Both the position numbers and the translations under genes were made by a program. DNA of 64,000 nucleotides, taken from assembly GCA_050084515.1 (NCBI GenBank), contig CM114271.1, positions 1,426,001 through 1,490,000 of the forward strand. Reading direction: 5' to 3'. The notes beneath the pieces are model-generated. The model was not told where the DNA came from. It ran no database searches and saw nothing but the letters and a program-made list of their open reading frames with translations. Origin of the DNA: Blasia pusilla. Lineage: Eukaryota; Marchantiophyta; Marchantiopsida; Blasiales. Positions 12,909 to 23,544 of the stretch are shown here, one piece after another. How positions within the stretch are numbered: position 1 is the stretch's first letter; the number at the start of each line of letters is the position of its first letter.

Positions 12909-13340
12909 ATGATCACACAAGGTGTGGTATTGTTGGATAACCAAGCAAGAGTTTTTCGCTTAGTTAGTCCCACAGGTACAGTGTACCACCTGCAGCGCGT
13001 CCTACTTGATTCGGGAGCGCAACCCTTGATGTTAGGGAAGGCGGCGTGTTTGGCGTTGGGTTTATGGAAAGGCAAGATTGAGCGTTGTCCCTTTCACATA
13101 CAGATGTCTATTGGGGGCGTCTCGCCCATGCAGTACATGACTCGACAAGAGTTGGTGGTTAGAATCCAACCAGAGCATGAGTCGGAATAGTGCAATGGTG
13201 TGCACTCAGGCGATTACGACACCGGAAGAGTCGTATGATGTGTTGATAGGGAGTACGGTGTTGTACCCTCTAGGTTTCATTCTGGATTTTTGGGAGGAGA
13301 CGATTTTGTATCGGCCAGGGTGGCGATGAGGTGATGGACG
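12909..13340 (+). pseudogene. Gypsy-A1 retropepsin-like aspartic protease
   Basis: The active-site motif LLDSGAQPLMLGK (Asp codon 13008-13010) marks a retropepsin of the D-S-G type, followed by an ALGL helix as in retroviral-like proteases. A frameshift near 13185 separates it from a downstream segment with YDVLIGSTVLYPLGF, which in the A2 copy is the C-terminal part of the protease. It would cleave the gag-pol polyprotein in an active element. Confidence 0.75.
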
Positions 13341-13639
13341 GGTGAGCCATCTACCGGTGTTGTTTGCAAGGAGTGGTGGTAGTCCACCACGTGAGGATAT
13401 GGTGATCACGTTGGCACCATTCACATGTGGTGTTCACTGATCAGGAGGGTTTGCGGAGAGGAGCACACATGCAGAGGACATTTCTGTAGCGGATAGTCCC
13501 ACGAAGAGACATGTCAAGGTGAGTGTCTCTTCCCATGGTGCAGAGTTGCTTTATTGTTGTTGGGGATGAGCGTTGAGATGCATGGAGTGCAGACAAGCTC
13601 GTGAGGCACGTGTGGAGCCATATCTTTGTTTGGAGTAGG

Positions 13640-13720
13640 GTACGAGAGTGTAAGATCTCTTTGGAGAGATCAACACGGCGAGTTGTTGTTGTGTGGCAGC
13701 ATTGTGGGGATAACGGCACC
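13640..13720 (+). pseudogene. Stub of the methyltransferase domain in Gypsy-A1
   Basis: At 13654-13680 the frame reads DLFGEINTA, corresponding to methyltransferase motif I (LDLFGGISTG) of the Gypsy-A2 copy. The nucleotide alignment with the reverse complement of 27195-27230 is close. Soon afterwards the sequence departs and runs into the purine tract at 13808, so only the first part of the domain survives. Confidence 0.55.
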
Positions 13721-13818
13721 GATGGTGCTTGATGTGTGTAGGATAGGAGATCTTGTCGGGTATATATGTGTGTGCTATCTGGAGTTCGGGGGACCCAATT
13801 GCCAGCTAGGGGGGCGAT

Positions 13819-14582
13819 TGTGGGGTCCCAGTGTATATGCGTGAGTTTGTTTGGTTATGTGTGGATCTACCCGTATGTTGGGGAAGATCGGTGTTGTGTG
13901 GTGTGTAGATGTGACCAGCGATGTGGGTTATGTAGCTATGTGTATGCGCACGATAGCTATCACATCTTATTTCGACGTAGGTAGAGTTCTCTCGTGTCAA
14001 GGGCATGGAGAGTCAACGGGCTGTTTGGGGGTAACTTCGTCCCGAGATATCGGATGAAGTTGGTGACAGGTCTTTTGTATCGAGAACGTTGTTTATGATG
14101 ATTTCCCTATTTTGGTTTTAGTCCGTCATGTGACCTGTTGACCAGGTCAACGGTCACTCGGTAATCTGTGCACGCAGGTTACCATTGGGAGGGTTATTTT
14201 TTGGGGAAGAGCTTTTTGGCTCTTCCCAAGGGTATAAGAGTGAGAGGGATGGCTTTCTCAAGCCATCTTTCTCATGTTGAGCCTTAAGAGCGCCTCTCTT
14301 GCATAGACGTGTGTGGATGTGTAGAAGTTAGGGTGATAGCATCCGGATTCCCTCATAGCAGAGGGTGGATGTGGTTCAATATGCCGATGTCGATTCATGA
14401 GTGGAGTTTTAGGCCGGGTGAGCCATTTTTACTACTCTTGATTTTGTTGTGGGGTCCCTAGTATGTATGCGTGAGTTTGTTTGGTTATGTGTGGATCTAC
14501 CCATATGTTGGAGAATATCAGTGTTGTGTGGTGTGTAGATTGATGTGACGAGCAATATGGGTTGTGTAGCGATGTGTATCCA
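13819..14582 (+). repeat. Gypsy-A1 3' LTR with its beginning reiterated
   Basis: A purine tract (AGGGGGGCGAT) ends just before TGTGGGGTCCC at 13819, as expected for a polypurine tract and LTR start. The LTR runs 629 bp to 14447. At 14448 the first roughly 135 bp of the LTR occur again (TGTGGGGTCCC, then GCGTGAGTTTGTTTGG) and stop matching at about 14582. The minus-strand LTR at 30.66-31.43 kb shows the same organisation. Confidence 0.65.
14190..14280 (+). promoter_or_regulatory. Probable LTR promoter with two conserved hairpins
   Basis: A TATA-like GGTATAAGAG at about 14230 is flanked by two short inverted repeats: GAAGAGC/GCTCTTC around a T-rich loop (about 14204-14225) and GATGGCTT/AAGCCATC (about 14248-14267). 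The same three elements occur in the same order in the diverged LTR at 59.1-59.2 kb, read on the minus strand, where the TATA box is TATATAAG. Conservation across diverged copies supports a promoter or RNA-structure role. Confidence 0.5.
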
Positions 14583-14817
14583 CGACAATGTGCAAGACCT
14601 ATAGAAGGTCCATCACAAGTAGAAGGTCATGTAGGAAATGATGGATCCCGCAGCTGCCCACAAGTACATGGGACCCCTTCTAATTGGCCTAAAAATATAG
14701 AACTACCCTTTTGCTACGTGCTACAGAGAAGCTCTCTAGACCTAATATGCCTATTGCACGAGGATAACCTCCTCAATCTGAAGGCAACTCTTGAGCAACT
14801 CGTCATTTTCTTGTCAT

Positions 14818-14907
14818 CTCCTCCTCCTCCTCCTCCTCCTCCTCCTCCTCCTCCTCCTCCTCCTCCTCCTCCTCCTCCTCCTCCTCCTCCTCCTCCTCCT
14901 CCTCCTC
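14818..14907. repeat. (CTC)30 trinucleotide microsatellite
   Basis: This is an uninterrupted run of about thirty CTC units. It creates poly-proline or poly-leucine reading frames on the plus strand that should not be taken as genes. Confidence 0.95.
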
Positions 14908-17136
14908 GCTATAGTAGGCATCATCTCAAGGGTTGAATTCCAAAATCCGATCCGATATATCCAAGTCCTCTTGGAGAAGGGTCACCATCAACATGAGGAA
15001 TGTCCAACTGCACACAGTTTGACTAATTTGCATTGGTATTATAAAATAATTTGAAAACACCTTGAACATAGAAACACCCTATAAGTTAGGAACTTATCAA
15101 GATTGTTAGGATATCCTAATTGGAGAATATGTCCTCTCACATCCTCTGACCCCGCCATAACCTTGGTAGTAGGGTATCTACCACACTTTGTGAACTACAA
15201 TACATACAAATAACGCTATCTCATGTAGAGAAGCAAAAAGTTACACCAGAGATGACTATAGGCCGTGTCCGGTCCCTTTTTTCTTGTACTATCTAGTGGC
15301 AAGTAGCTAGTTAAATACTTTTAAATGTCACTAACTCATAAATTCTTAGAATGTTAGCATATAAGGAATACTTGGAAAAATGATGGCAATGGAGGGGAAG
15401 GGGAGAAAACGAGGGGTCAAGAAGGAAGAGGAGGACTACGAGTAGGAATGTTCAAAGTCTTTGTTTCATTTTCATGTTCATATTGAATTTTCCTTTGTTC
15501 CAACCATTGGATTGTGTGGAAACATGGAAGATGCTTTTCAATTAAATTCCTTGCAAACTTCAACGGTTCATATGTGCCATTATGGCTCCCATACTTAAAC
15601 AAAAAGGGAAATGATTTTTAGGGTTTATGACTTTAATCTCCATGTGTGGGCGGTCATTTGAAGTCTTTATGTTCCTAGGCTTGGATTGCTTCTTTGAGAA
15701 ACTTTCTTGGTTTTTTTGGCTTGGATTGATTTTTTGGTTGGAAAAAATTGGATGATTTTTTAATCCCTAGCTTATGTGACACGTTGAATTTGATGTGGCA
15801 AGGTATGTGGCTTTGGGACATTGGGATTTGTAGGTTTTTTTAGTTCAAAATTCCCGCTTTTGAAATGTTAAGTACTCTGCTTTTTTTCTTCCCGACACAT
15901 CCAAGCCGTAGATCAAACGGAGCTCTACGTAAGTGCCAATCACTCAGAGAAGGAGAAGAAACATTCTAGCAGAATCATCGATGAGGAAGTAAAGCCAAGC
16001 AAGATTTGCAACAAACCGCGATCGGGTGGGTGTGGCTCGTATTCTTGCTCATCGGTTACACTCATTTCTCTATTTTGTTTTGATATGGTCGATCGAGGAG
16101 ACATTTCTCCGTCGCATGTGCATCTCAACCGTGAAAGAGAGAATGCGGTAAGTGCGTTAAGTTGAAAGAGAGAACATCAACAACAATAGGGAATGGAAGG
16201 GCAAGGATTTCAATTGATGGGGAAGAATCAGACAGTGCTTCTCACTATTTTTATGGATCCCGACTTGGGATGCGTATTTAGGTAGAACGAGTACAGGTTA
16301 GGAGTGATCGAATCATAATCAGCCAGCTTGGGATTTCTCTTCTTGTGATCCAGGGTTAGTGCCCTTTCTAGAAGCCGAGGAGATTTTGTAAAATGGGCAA
16401 TGTGCTAAACAAAAATGATGCCAATCGAATGCTTCAAATCTCTGTTCAGAGGCTCCTTCTTTTGAGTCTCCGCTCCTTTCCTCCATCAAAATTTCTTGAT
16501 TCCAACAACCTTCTCTGTCTTCGAGGATCTCTAAGGCCAAATTTTATGATTGATTTTGCTCTGTCCAAAATTTGCTCGATCAATTTGATAACATCCATGC
16601 TTTTCCGTCAATCAAATTTTCTCTGAGTTGATCCATGTGCCCCCCCTCATAGCCGCCGAGTACCCAAATATTTGATGCCTTCTAATGCTTTCTTGATCCC
16701 GACCAGGGATGAGGAATTATTGCCCGCAGATTATCCTTCACCTAGACTAGCTCTCTCAATCCTGCGTAGAAAATAGAAAATTACAAAAGAAACACCATCC
16801 TGACATTGTGGGCAAACAAGTTTGTACATGTTCAAACAAAAGTCATGCTATTGATTTCGACTGCCATAGAGATATGTAAACGATTCTCTTATGTATGGTT
16901 GGTGTAGAGAGACAACACTCATCAAGTAGTGCCTGTCGTAGCCTTGTGACCATAGACCCAGCGTCTAGGTTGGACAGTGCTAGAGACTAGGATGGGTGTA
17001 GAGAGAGGAAAACGTTAGGAAGGTATCATGAGGAGGGAGGCACTCTTGTATAGTTTGAGTGCAGACCATACAAAGTGCCAACTGGAAGCTGCTTACACCA
17101 CTATCTATATTACCTGATTCGAATCCCCAATACACA
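14908..17136. other. No gene recognised
   Basis: This is AT-rich intergenic sequence with only short ORFs of random appearance on both strands. I see no domain motif, tRNA or obvious repeat. Confidence 0.5.
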
Positions 17137-18459
17137 TTACTTACCAGTGTGGCAACTTTGGATTTGTGAAGAGAGAGAAAGAATGAATGATTGAAGTGAT
17201 TTATTGTCTATGGGGACCCAAACTGAGTCATGGGACTTGGATGCGCAAATTCTGCAACCATGGAGGAGGAAGAACACAAACAAAGAGGTTCCACAAGATC
17301 CTTGATCCAGGTGTTGTTCTCTCTTCGCACACTTGTGTAAGAATTTAGGATTTTTTCTTAATGCAATACTTCCTTTGTTGTCAACCTGTAAGGATGTAGG
17401 AGTCATCTGTTCATATCCAAGATCATTCAATAAGCTCCTCAACCATATCACCTCTTGAGCAGCAAGAGAAAGCGCCATGTACTCTGCCTCAGTTGTAGAG
17501 ACTGCAATAGTTCTTTGTTTCTTACTACACCAATTGATCACCCCTCCACTTAACAAGAAGACATATCCACTTGTTGATCTTCTTTCATCAGTAACATCTC
17601 CCCAACTTGCATCTAAGAACCCTTCCAAGATTGGTCCATTTTCTTGATGCCTGTATTCCAAGTATGTTCTTGTTGTGCCACGCAAATATCTGAATATTCT
17701 CTTCAAACATTTCCAATATTCTATTATAGGTTTTCTGGTGTACTTGGCTAAGACACCAACTGGGTATGCTAAATCTGCTCTGACACCAACCAATGGTCTT
17801 TCTACCAGGTGGCAAATCTACAAACTCCCATGTCTCATTTTTCTCTAATGAGACCTTTTTCCCCACTGCTGCTCCCACTGTTTCGAATCATTCCTACTCA
17901 TAGCCTCACTCAAAGAGTTGGGCTCTACAACTCCTTCTTCAATAGCATGAGCTTCATTTATCCCCAATCTTTCTACAGGTTTGGAATTTTTTCCAGATCT
18001 CCTTTGCTATGAGATCTCCTTGATCACTCCCTCTGTGGACTCATGTGCCTCTATAACTTGCTTGGCTGCACTTCTCCTTTGTACACCTTCATAGGTTGAC
18101 TATTTTCAACATGATCTTCCTCTCTTACACCTTGGGTGCAAGTATCTAATCCTCCACTACATTCTGCAAGTGTATCCTTTGATACTTCCTCCTTATCAGC
18201 ATCTTGATGTGAGTTTGACACTACAGGGATGATTACAAGAGTGACAACAGAAGTGATTACTGGCACCACTTTGGTGACCATTGACTCTTTGTGCTCAGAG
18301 TCTTTCAAAAAACTCTTCTCATCAAAAGTCACATCATTGCTTGGAATTGCCTTGCAGGTTCTAGGATTATACAACATGTATCCTTTCAGACCTTCTTCAT
18401 ACCCAACAAATAATGGTGAACAATTCTGGTGTGTTACTAAACTGGGTTTGTGCATATAG
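17137..18459 (-). pseudogene. Ty1/copia pol remnant, RT core deleted
   Basis: Reading on the minus strand from 18455: the copia segment between integrase and RT (FVGYEEGLKGYMLYNP, then SNDVTFDEKS); a spacer rich in acidic residues; the RT entry segment NETWEFVDLPPGRKTIG (about 17800-17840); then directly the RNase H region (RADLAYPVGVLAKY, LDASWGD, RRSTSGYVF, STTEAEYMAL). The RT catalytic core is missing, the join being at about 17790. The RNase H Asp and Glu residues are still visible. The DNA around the junction (ATTGGTTGGTGTC) suggests deletion across a short microhomology. The copy is dead. Confidence 0.85.
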
Positions 18460-18540
18460 GCTAGTGAATGTGTTGAAAAGTTTTGGTGTTACCAAAACTT
18501 GTCAGCATAAATCTGATTGCACATGCTGGCATTCTATTTG

Positions 18541-18610
18541 TGCAGGGTGTATTGAAGGAGACCATAGGGAAGTGATTGCCCTATTGGAGGCCATTGGATT
18601 TGACAACTAG
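18541..18610 (+). other. Short Cys-rich exon-like segment upstream of the PHD ORF
   Basis: A frame reading CQHKSDCTCWHSICAGCIEG ends at a TAG at 18608-18610. A TGTGCAG acceptor-like site lies inside it. It could be a remnant of an upstream exon of the PHD gene, cut off by the copia fragment that ends at about 18459. Function unknown. Confidence 0.25.
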
Positions 18611-18699
18611 TGGATTGCTGGTCCTTTTTGCGCATCATAGAGAGTCATTGTGGGTGATTGTTCTCTGCCGTGGGTAAGAATTGCGTACACACATACACA

Positions 18700-19383
18700 A
18701 TGGCAAATGTTCCCCTATTAGATCAGTACTCATATGTTGAGCATCACCGGATGGATCCCCCATGCTGCTTTTCTTGTGATGAGGGAGGTGATGTTATATT
18801 TTGTGATGGTGTTTGTGGTCATCATTTTCATTGGATTGGAGGTGGCATGCCCACCAACCCAGATAGTGGCAAGGGTAAGACGTGCATCCCTGTTGTGCTG
18901 CCTGGAAATCACAATTGGAGTGGACCTTGGGTATGTGATCTATGTGTTGATGATAGAGCCATTTGTTTCTCTTGTGGGCTGGTTGGTCGTGTTGTTGGGC
19001 ATACTGAGTTTGAGACACGACTCATCAAGTGTGCTCACCCGGATTGTTATTCCTTTTATCACCCGGGATGTGTGAAGACCCGCTTGCTTATCAGAGGACT
19101 CTCGCAGGCTCACACAATGCAAAGCCCTCTTGTTGCTCCTGATGCACTCATCTACTCACGTCACTATTGTGATGCGTGCAAGATATATCAGGCGGGTATA
19201 TATGACTTAGTGCAGTGTCGTAGATGCCCCCGTGCTTGGTGTTATGATCAAACTCCAGGAGGCAAGAGACACTTGCATAAAGGCTGTGATGTTAATGGCA
19301 TGTGGAATTTTGGTGAGTGGCGACTTGTGTATTGCCGTCGTCATATAATTCCAGAGGGCCAGTCTGTACCTACTCGGGATTAA
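18700..19383 (+). CDS. EDM2-like triple-PHD (extended PHD module) protein, 227 codons
   Basis: This is an uninterrupted ORF from the first ATG (18700; the frame is open further to 18658) to TAA at 19381-19383. It has three consecutive Cys/His clusters: finger 1 with CCFSCDEGGDVIFC and GHHFHW; finger 2 with CFSCG, CAHPDCYSFYHPGC; finger 3 with CDACK, CRRCPRAWC, HKGC and a closing YCRRH. This order and the final CRRHIIPEG segment match, from memory, the tandem PHD module of plant EDM2, a nuclear histone reader that controls heterochromatic transposons and intronic polyadenylation. The family's methyltransferase-like and other domains are absent, so this is a module or fragment. It lies 0.3 kb upstream of a broken transposase on the same strand and may be a captured exon. 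It is the best-preserved ORF in the window. Confidence 0.65.
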   Translation: MANVPLLDQYSYVEHHRMDPPCCFSCDEGGDVIFCDGVCGHHFHWIGGGMPTNPDSGKGKTCIPVVLPGNHNWSGPWVCDLCVDDRAICFSCGLVGRVVGHTEFETRLIKCAHPDCYSFYHPGCVKTRLLIRGLSQAHTMQSPLVAPDALIYSRHYCDACKIYQAGIYDLVQCRRCPRAWCYDQTPGGKRHLHKGCDVNGMWNFGEWRLVYCRRHIIPEGQSVPTRD

Positions 19384-19973
19384 ACCTATATTCGTGTAAT
19401 ACATGCAAGAGAGACTTTAATGTCAATTGATTTAGCGGGTTTGGCCAATAGATTTTGCGATTTAGGATTGAGGATTTAGAAGAAAATATTTGCCCTGTGG
19501 TGGCTTTAAACGCAATATCTTAAATTAAGGAGGTGACATCAATGTGTATACTCCTATGGCGTCCAAAATGCTATAACCTCTCGTAAAGAATTGCTTTGGA
19601 TCTTATCTGTGGTGTTGTATTCTTTGTTGTGGTTTGTATAAGAGGTTCTGTGTGTATCCCCATAGTTTCCAATGTTGACCTGTACTAGAGCTAGTATCAG
19701 ATTGGTTGAAAAGAGGGGTGAAGGAGAGAATGATGAGTCTATTTGTGTCTTAGGTTACTTAGATGGGCAGACTCTAGCAGATCTACGTATGAAATGTTCT
19801 GCAATTGTGGAATTTGATTTTGATTTCCTGGACTTCAGGCTCCCTCGTAGAACGCATCAGAATGCAGAGAAGGTAATTCTGCTGATGGAATTGGATGGTA
19901 TAGTAGGTGTCATTCAACAATTACCTATAGGCCCTTATGGGAAGACAACGCATCTCAATCTTCTGCAACCACC

Positions 19974-20858
19974 ATGTCTATTGTAGACGAGACTGTAGCA
20001 CGTTCAGCTCCTATGTCTCGAAACCATACTGAAATTGAGGCACATCCGATGGGTTCAATTGATATCTCAAACCAAGGTTCTGTTTGGGCCTGGTTTGAGT
20101 CAATGTTGATGGCAGATCCAACTGCAAAATGCTGGAATGATGAGTTCATCAGATTAGGGAAGCGGGTTGAGAAGAATGGATACAAAGACCACAATTGGAG
20201 GGTGAGGACATGGGATGATGGAACAGATGTGAGAGGACACCTAGAGTGTTTGGAGTGTAGAGTGAACTATGGGAATGCAGAGAATTCCCAAAATGTGAAA
20301 GGTATTGCAAATTGCTTTAGCAACTTTAGGACAAAGCATCTAGTTAACCCGAAACACAAGTATAGTTTTTGTAAGAGAAGAAAATTTCCTACATCATTGA
20401 TGGAGCCTAGTGATGTTGTTCACAAACCTCATTTTGATCATGGTGAGGCCATCTCTAGAAGACTAGAGATTGTCTCCCAATTGAATGAGGATGTTGGGGG
20501 TGATAGGGAGGTGTTCTTTGTGACACCATCTCCCACAAATCCTCAGTATGCCAATATGTCATACCTATTTAAGGTCAGGTGTAGGGTCTGTGGAAAGTTG
20601 CATATAGACATGTGCCCAAAGAAACTGAATTTGGATCATAATTTGAGACAACGCATGGTTAACCGGGATCACTTGGATGCCTCTGAGGTCAAGGAGGCTT
20701 CTGTGGAGATTGCATTGAGGTCTGGGAAGAGAGGAAGACCAAGGAAAGCAGATACTAGGGATCACCACCCATCACAAGGATCAATCCTGAGGTTCTTTAC
20801 AGGAGATAAGTTCAACGTTGGGAGCTCTTCAGGGAAAGGTGGGTCAGATCCAGAATAG
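19974..20858 (+). CDS. BED-like zinc-finger ORF of the 20-24 kb transposase
   Basis: This 294-codon ORF starts at ATG 19974. Residues about 95-140 hold CLECRVNYG, then FRTKHLVNPKH, a C-x2-C...H-x5-H set typical of BED-type DNA-binding fingers of transposases. A second Cys pair (CRVCGKLHIDMC) lies at about residue 205. The C-terminus is basic with a KRGRPRKA motif, which looks like an AT-hook. It ends at TAG 20856-20858, and the same frame continues after two stops to about 21089, so the stop may be secondary. It probably encoded the DNA-binding half of the transposase. Confidence 0.55.
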   Translation: MSIVDETVARSAPMSRNHTEIEAHPMGSIDISNQGSVWAWFESMLMADPTAKCWNDEFIRLGKRVEKNGYKDHNWRVRTWDDGTDVRGHLECLECRVNYGNAENSQNVKGIANCFSNFRTKHLVNPKHKYSFCKRRKFPTSLMEPSDVVHKPHFDHGEAISRRLEIVSQLNEDVGGDREVFFVTPSPTNPQYANMSYLFKVRCRVCGKLHIDMCPKKLNLDHNLRQRMVNRDHLDASEVKEASVEIALRSGKRGRPRKADTRDHHPSQGSILRFFTGDKFNVGSSSGKGGSDPE

Positions 20859-21089
20859 ATCCAGGACTAAGTTTGCTTTCGCTGGGGATTGTGGGATGAA
20901 ATGGTAAAGTGGAGAGGAGATTGGATGGATGTCAAGGCTATTCTTGATGATCAAGAGGGAGGGGCCTTGTGGGATTGTGAGTTAACTTGTTGTGTACAGG
21001 TTTACAATCCTACTCTAGAGTCTATAGTGACCATTCATGGTTGTTACCATTCATTGAAAGGTTGTCTTACAATGGTGGCGGGTTTATGA

Positions 21090-21778
21090 ACCTAACGTGT
21101 AGTAAATGTGAGTCAGTAAAGCGATTGGATGATTTCTGTGGTCGGGTGCATAGGGAAGTAAAAGCTTTAGTGCCAAGAGGATCCAGAGATACCAGTGGGG
21201 GGATACGGTTGGATTTTCTTACCAAGACAGAGCACAAAAAGCACGTTGCAAATTTAACTTCCAAATTCAAAAAGCAACGATGGCTTCTATCACAGTATGC
21301 TGCCAAAGTAGCTGCCTTGAGTACTAGGTGGAGGAAGCTAGAGGAATTTTTAGGAGTAGCTACAGATAGGAAGGATCTGAGACTGTTCCTTAGGAATATA
21401 GTGAATGGGCATAGGACTGGAGCATTTGGTGGCAAAGAAGGGTTATGGGATTTCATGACAGATGTTGCTAGAAATCTAACCAAGGCTGCCAAGGGTTTTA
21501 GGTACTGTAAGAGAACCAAAGCCATAGCCCAAGCAATGCTATAATTTGGTGGTAGGCAAGTGGCCCATTGCTTTCAGAAGAACTTAGGTGGTCCAAGTCT
21601 AAAAATATTGAAGCGAGATAGAGCCAAGTTACCACCCTTCAGAGTTGGATTACGCAAAGAGATATTTGTGGAGGTTGGCAGAATTTTGTCTGCATCAAAG
21701 CAAACTCTTGGAATTGAAGGAGATGTCCTTGTAATATTTGCAGAGGATGAAACAAGGATTAAGGAGAGGCCCAGGTGA
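21090..21778 (+). pseudogene. Transposase core, first half
   Basis: The frame continues from CSKCESVKRLDDFCG through a basic helical region to a TAA at 21542-21544, and then in the same frame to FAEDETRIKERPR, ending at a strong GTGAGTG splice donor at 21774. The EDET acidic pair is the likely first catalytic Asp. The exon structure and the single stop point to a once functional, spliced gene. Confidence 0.5.
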
Positions 21779-21784
21779 GTGTTT

Positions 21785-21914
21785 GAGATTCAATACAAAA
21801 AATTATAAGTGAGATTCAATACAAAAAATTATAAGCGAGATTCAATACAAAAAATTATAAGCGAGATTCAATACAAAAAATTATAAGTGAGATTCAATAC
21901 AACAAATTATAAGC
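21785..21914. repeat. 26-bp minisatellite, five units, inside an intron
   Basis: Five head-to-tail units start at 21785, 21811, 21837, 21863 and 21889. Each contains GAGATTCAATACAAAAAATT with one or two substitutions between units. The array sits right behind the GTGAGTG donor at 21774, so it lies in the intron of the decayed transposase gene. Confidence 0.9.
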
Positions 21915-22329
21915 CTTTGAGCAATTTTTTCCTCGTGAATACAACCTAACATTAAAGAGTCATGGCTGACAAATGGGAGGCCAAGTATGATACCGTGATT
22001 GGGTTTTGTGGGCCCAAAGAGGCACACCAATGTTCATATGGAATGGAAGTACTAGTCGGGGAGGGTGATGAGGGCTACCACAAGATTGTAAGTACTTTTT
22101 AGGGTTATTGTAAAGGCATATATGCAAGAGTTGTTATTGTAAATCCTCTTCATGAATCTATGTCTAAATTGGCCATCTGTGTTACTGCCACATGTAACAA
22201 GTTCATTGTAGAGTGGGTGAGACAACAGTGGGTGCAGTTGAAAGAAATGTGGGATGAGTATTGTCGGCTTGATGTCGGGCCGTTATTAGGACATGCCAAT
22301 GACGGGATGCTCGTTGTAGAAAACTAAAG

Positions 22330-23544
22330 ATGGAGGATTTTAGGGGTGTTAACTCTACTGCACGTAGGTATAGTGTGGGGTGGGAAGGATGGCAATATTC
22401 TGTCTCTATTCTTCCTAATGGTGATCTCTATGGCTTCGGAGACCAAGATGCACCTCACAATGGGAAGAAAGAAATTAATCCATTAGAAAGATGCTCAACT
22501 ACTTGTGTCCTTGTAAATCAGCATGCATCTTTGTCATATGTGACAAATGTCTATAACCACTACAAAATTCACGAGCATGGCTTGAAGTGGGATGATGTGA
22601 ATAGGACTGATAGGAAAAATTGGGCTAGGCCTCAATGAATTGCTTCAAAGAGAGTGCAAGCTTGTTTGCAGGATATGTTTGAGAGAATGGATGTTCGCCA
22701 TGACAGAAGCCTAGGGACCCAACTATACTTGGAGGTTTATGGTAATTACATTGATATTTTCTTCTCACATAAGCATGACTTGAGGATTCGTGTAGTTTTG
22801 GCATCTAAAGTGTCGTGGTTCTTTCGACTCTGGAGACTTTGGCTGAGACATGGTGATCATTCTATGACAGGGAGTGTAGGACATGTGATAGAGAAGAACA
22901 TGATATCAGTGCAAGCTTTCCATGATATCAACATGTCTTTCCATTTTATTGTATTACTAATGTGTGCTTTCCGTGACAAGTATCCATACTTGCAAGTTCC
23001 ATTTCACCTCCTAGGATCTGATTGTTGTGAGATCTTCTTCAGCAAGGTAGGTGGAATGAGTGGCCATGAATGGAACTATGATTTTTGGTCTTTGTTGGAT
23101 AGTGCAGTGGGGTTGAATAGACTGGCTAGCTTGGAATTTGGACCAGAAGGATTGAAGATTGGCCGGTCTCATCCAAAGCAAGATCACGTGTGGGGAACTC
23201 TCCATCCGTTAGGTATAGGAGAAGATGCTCCTAATCTGTTTGACTATTCATTAATTCAGACTAATGAGATGGTAGTTCATGCCCTTAAAGAGGCTTTGGA
23301 TGAAGCAAAATCAATATTGAGCAGGTTGAGTATCTCTCCTAGGTCCTTTTTGCCTACAGGTCAGAGGCGATGGTGGTTGCATCCACAAGATGTGGAGGCA
23401 GAGACGTGGCCTGATTCTGCTATTATAAATGAGGCAGTTGCATGTGATGACTTTGAGGATTTCGTTGAACATAGACCAAAAGTAGGCCCTTGCCCACCCG
23501 AGGAGTCTAGAGTTGATGAAACAGAAATTGATAACCCAATGTAG
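22330..23544 (+). pseudogene. Transposase core, second half
   Basis: Two ORFs (22330-22638 and 22654-23544) lie in the same frame, split by a TGA at 22636-22638. The second has a hydrophobic helical core (SMTGSVGHVIEKNMISVQAF), then LLGSDCCEIFFSKVGGMSG, where the Glu before a double Phe resembles the last catalytic position of P/THAP9-like transposases. An acidic tail follows. A further ORF (23737-24087) with a Lys-rich segment may be the C-terminus. The identity of the family is uncertain. Confidence 0.5.

Larger units (their letters stand above)
10440..14582 (+). mobile_element. Gypsy-A1: internally deleted Ty3/gypsy element
   Basis: This plus-strand copy belongs to the same family as the minus-strand copies at 24.8-34.5 kb. 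The leader (10440-10800), gag with two zinc knuckles, and retropepsin are recognisable. The copy then enters the start of the methyltransferase domain (about 13654) and jumps to a purine tract and LTR at 13808-13819. RT, RNase H and integrase are absent, so it is a deletion derivative. Every coding part carries stops and frameshifts. Confidence 0.75.

Noticed and set aside
14562-14936. ORF with a long poly-proline tract (and poly-leucine in the next frame)
   Set aside because: It is produced by the (CTC)30 microsatellite and has no conserved flanking sequence.
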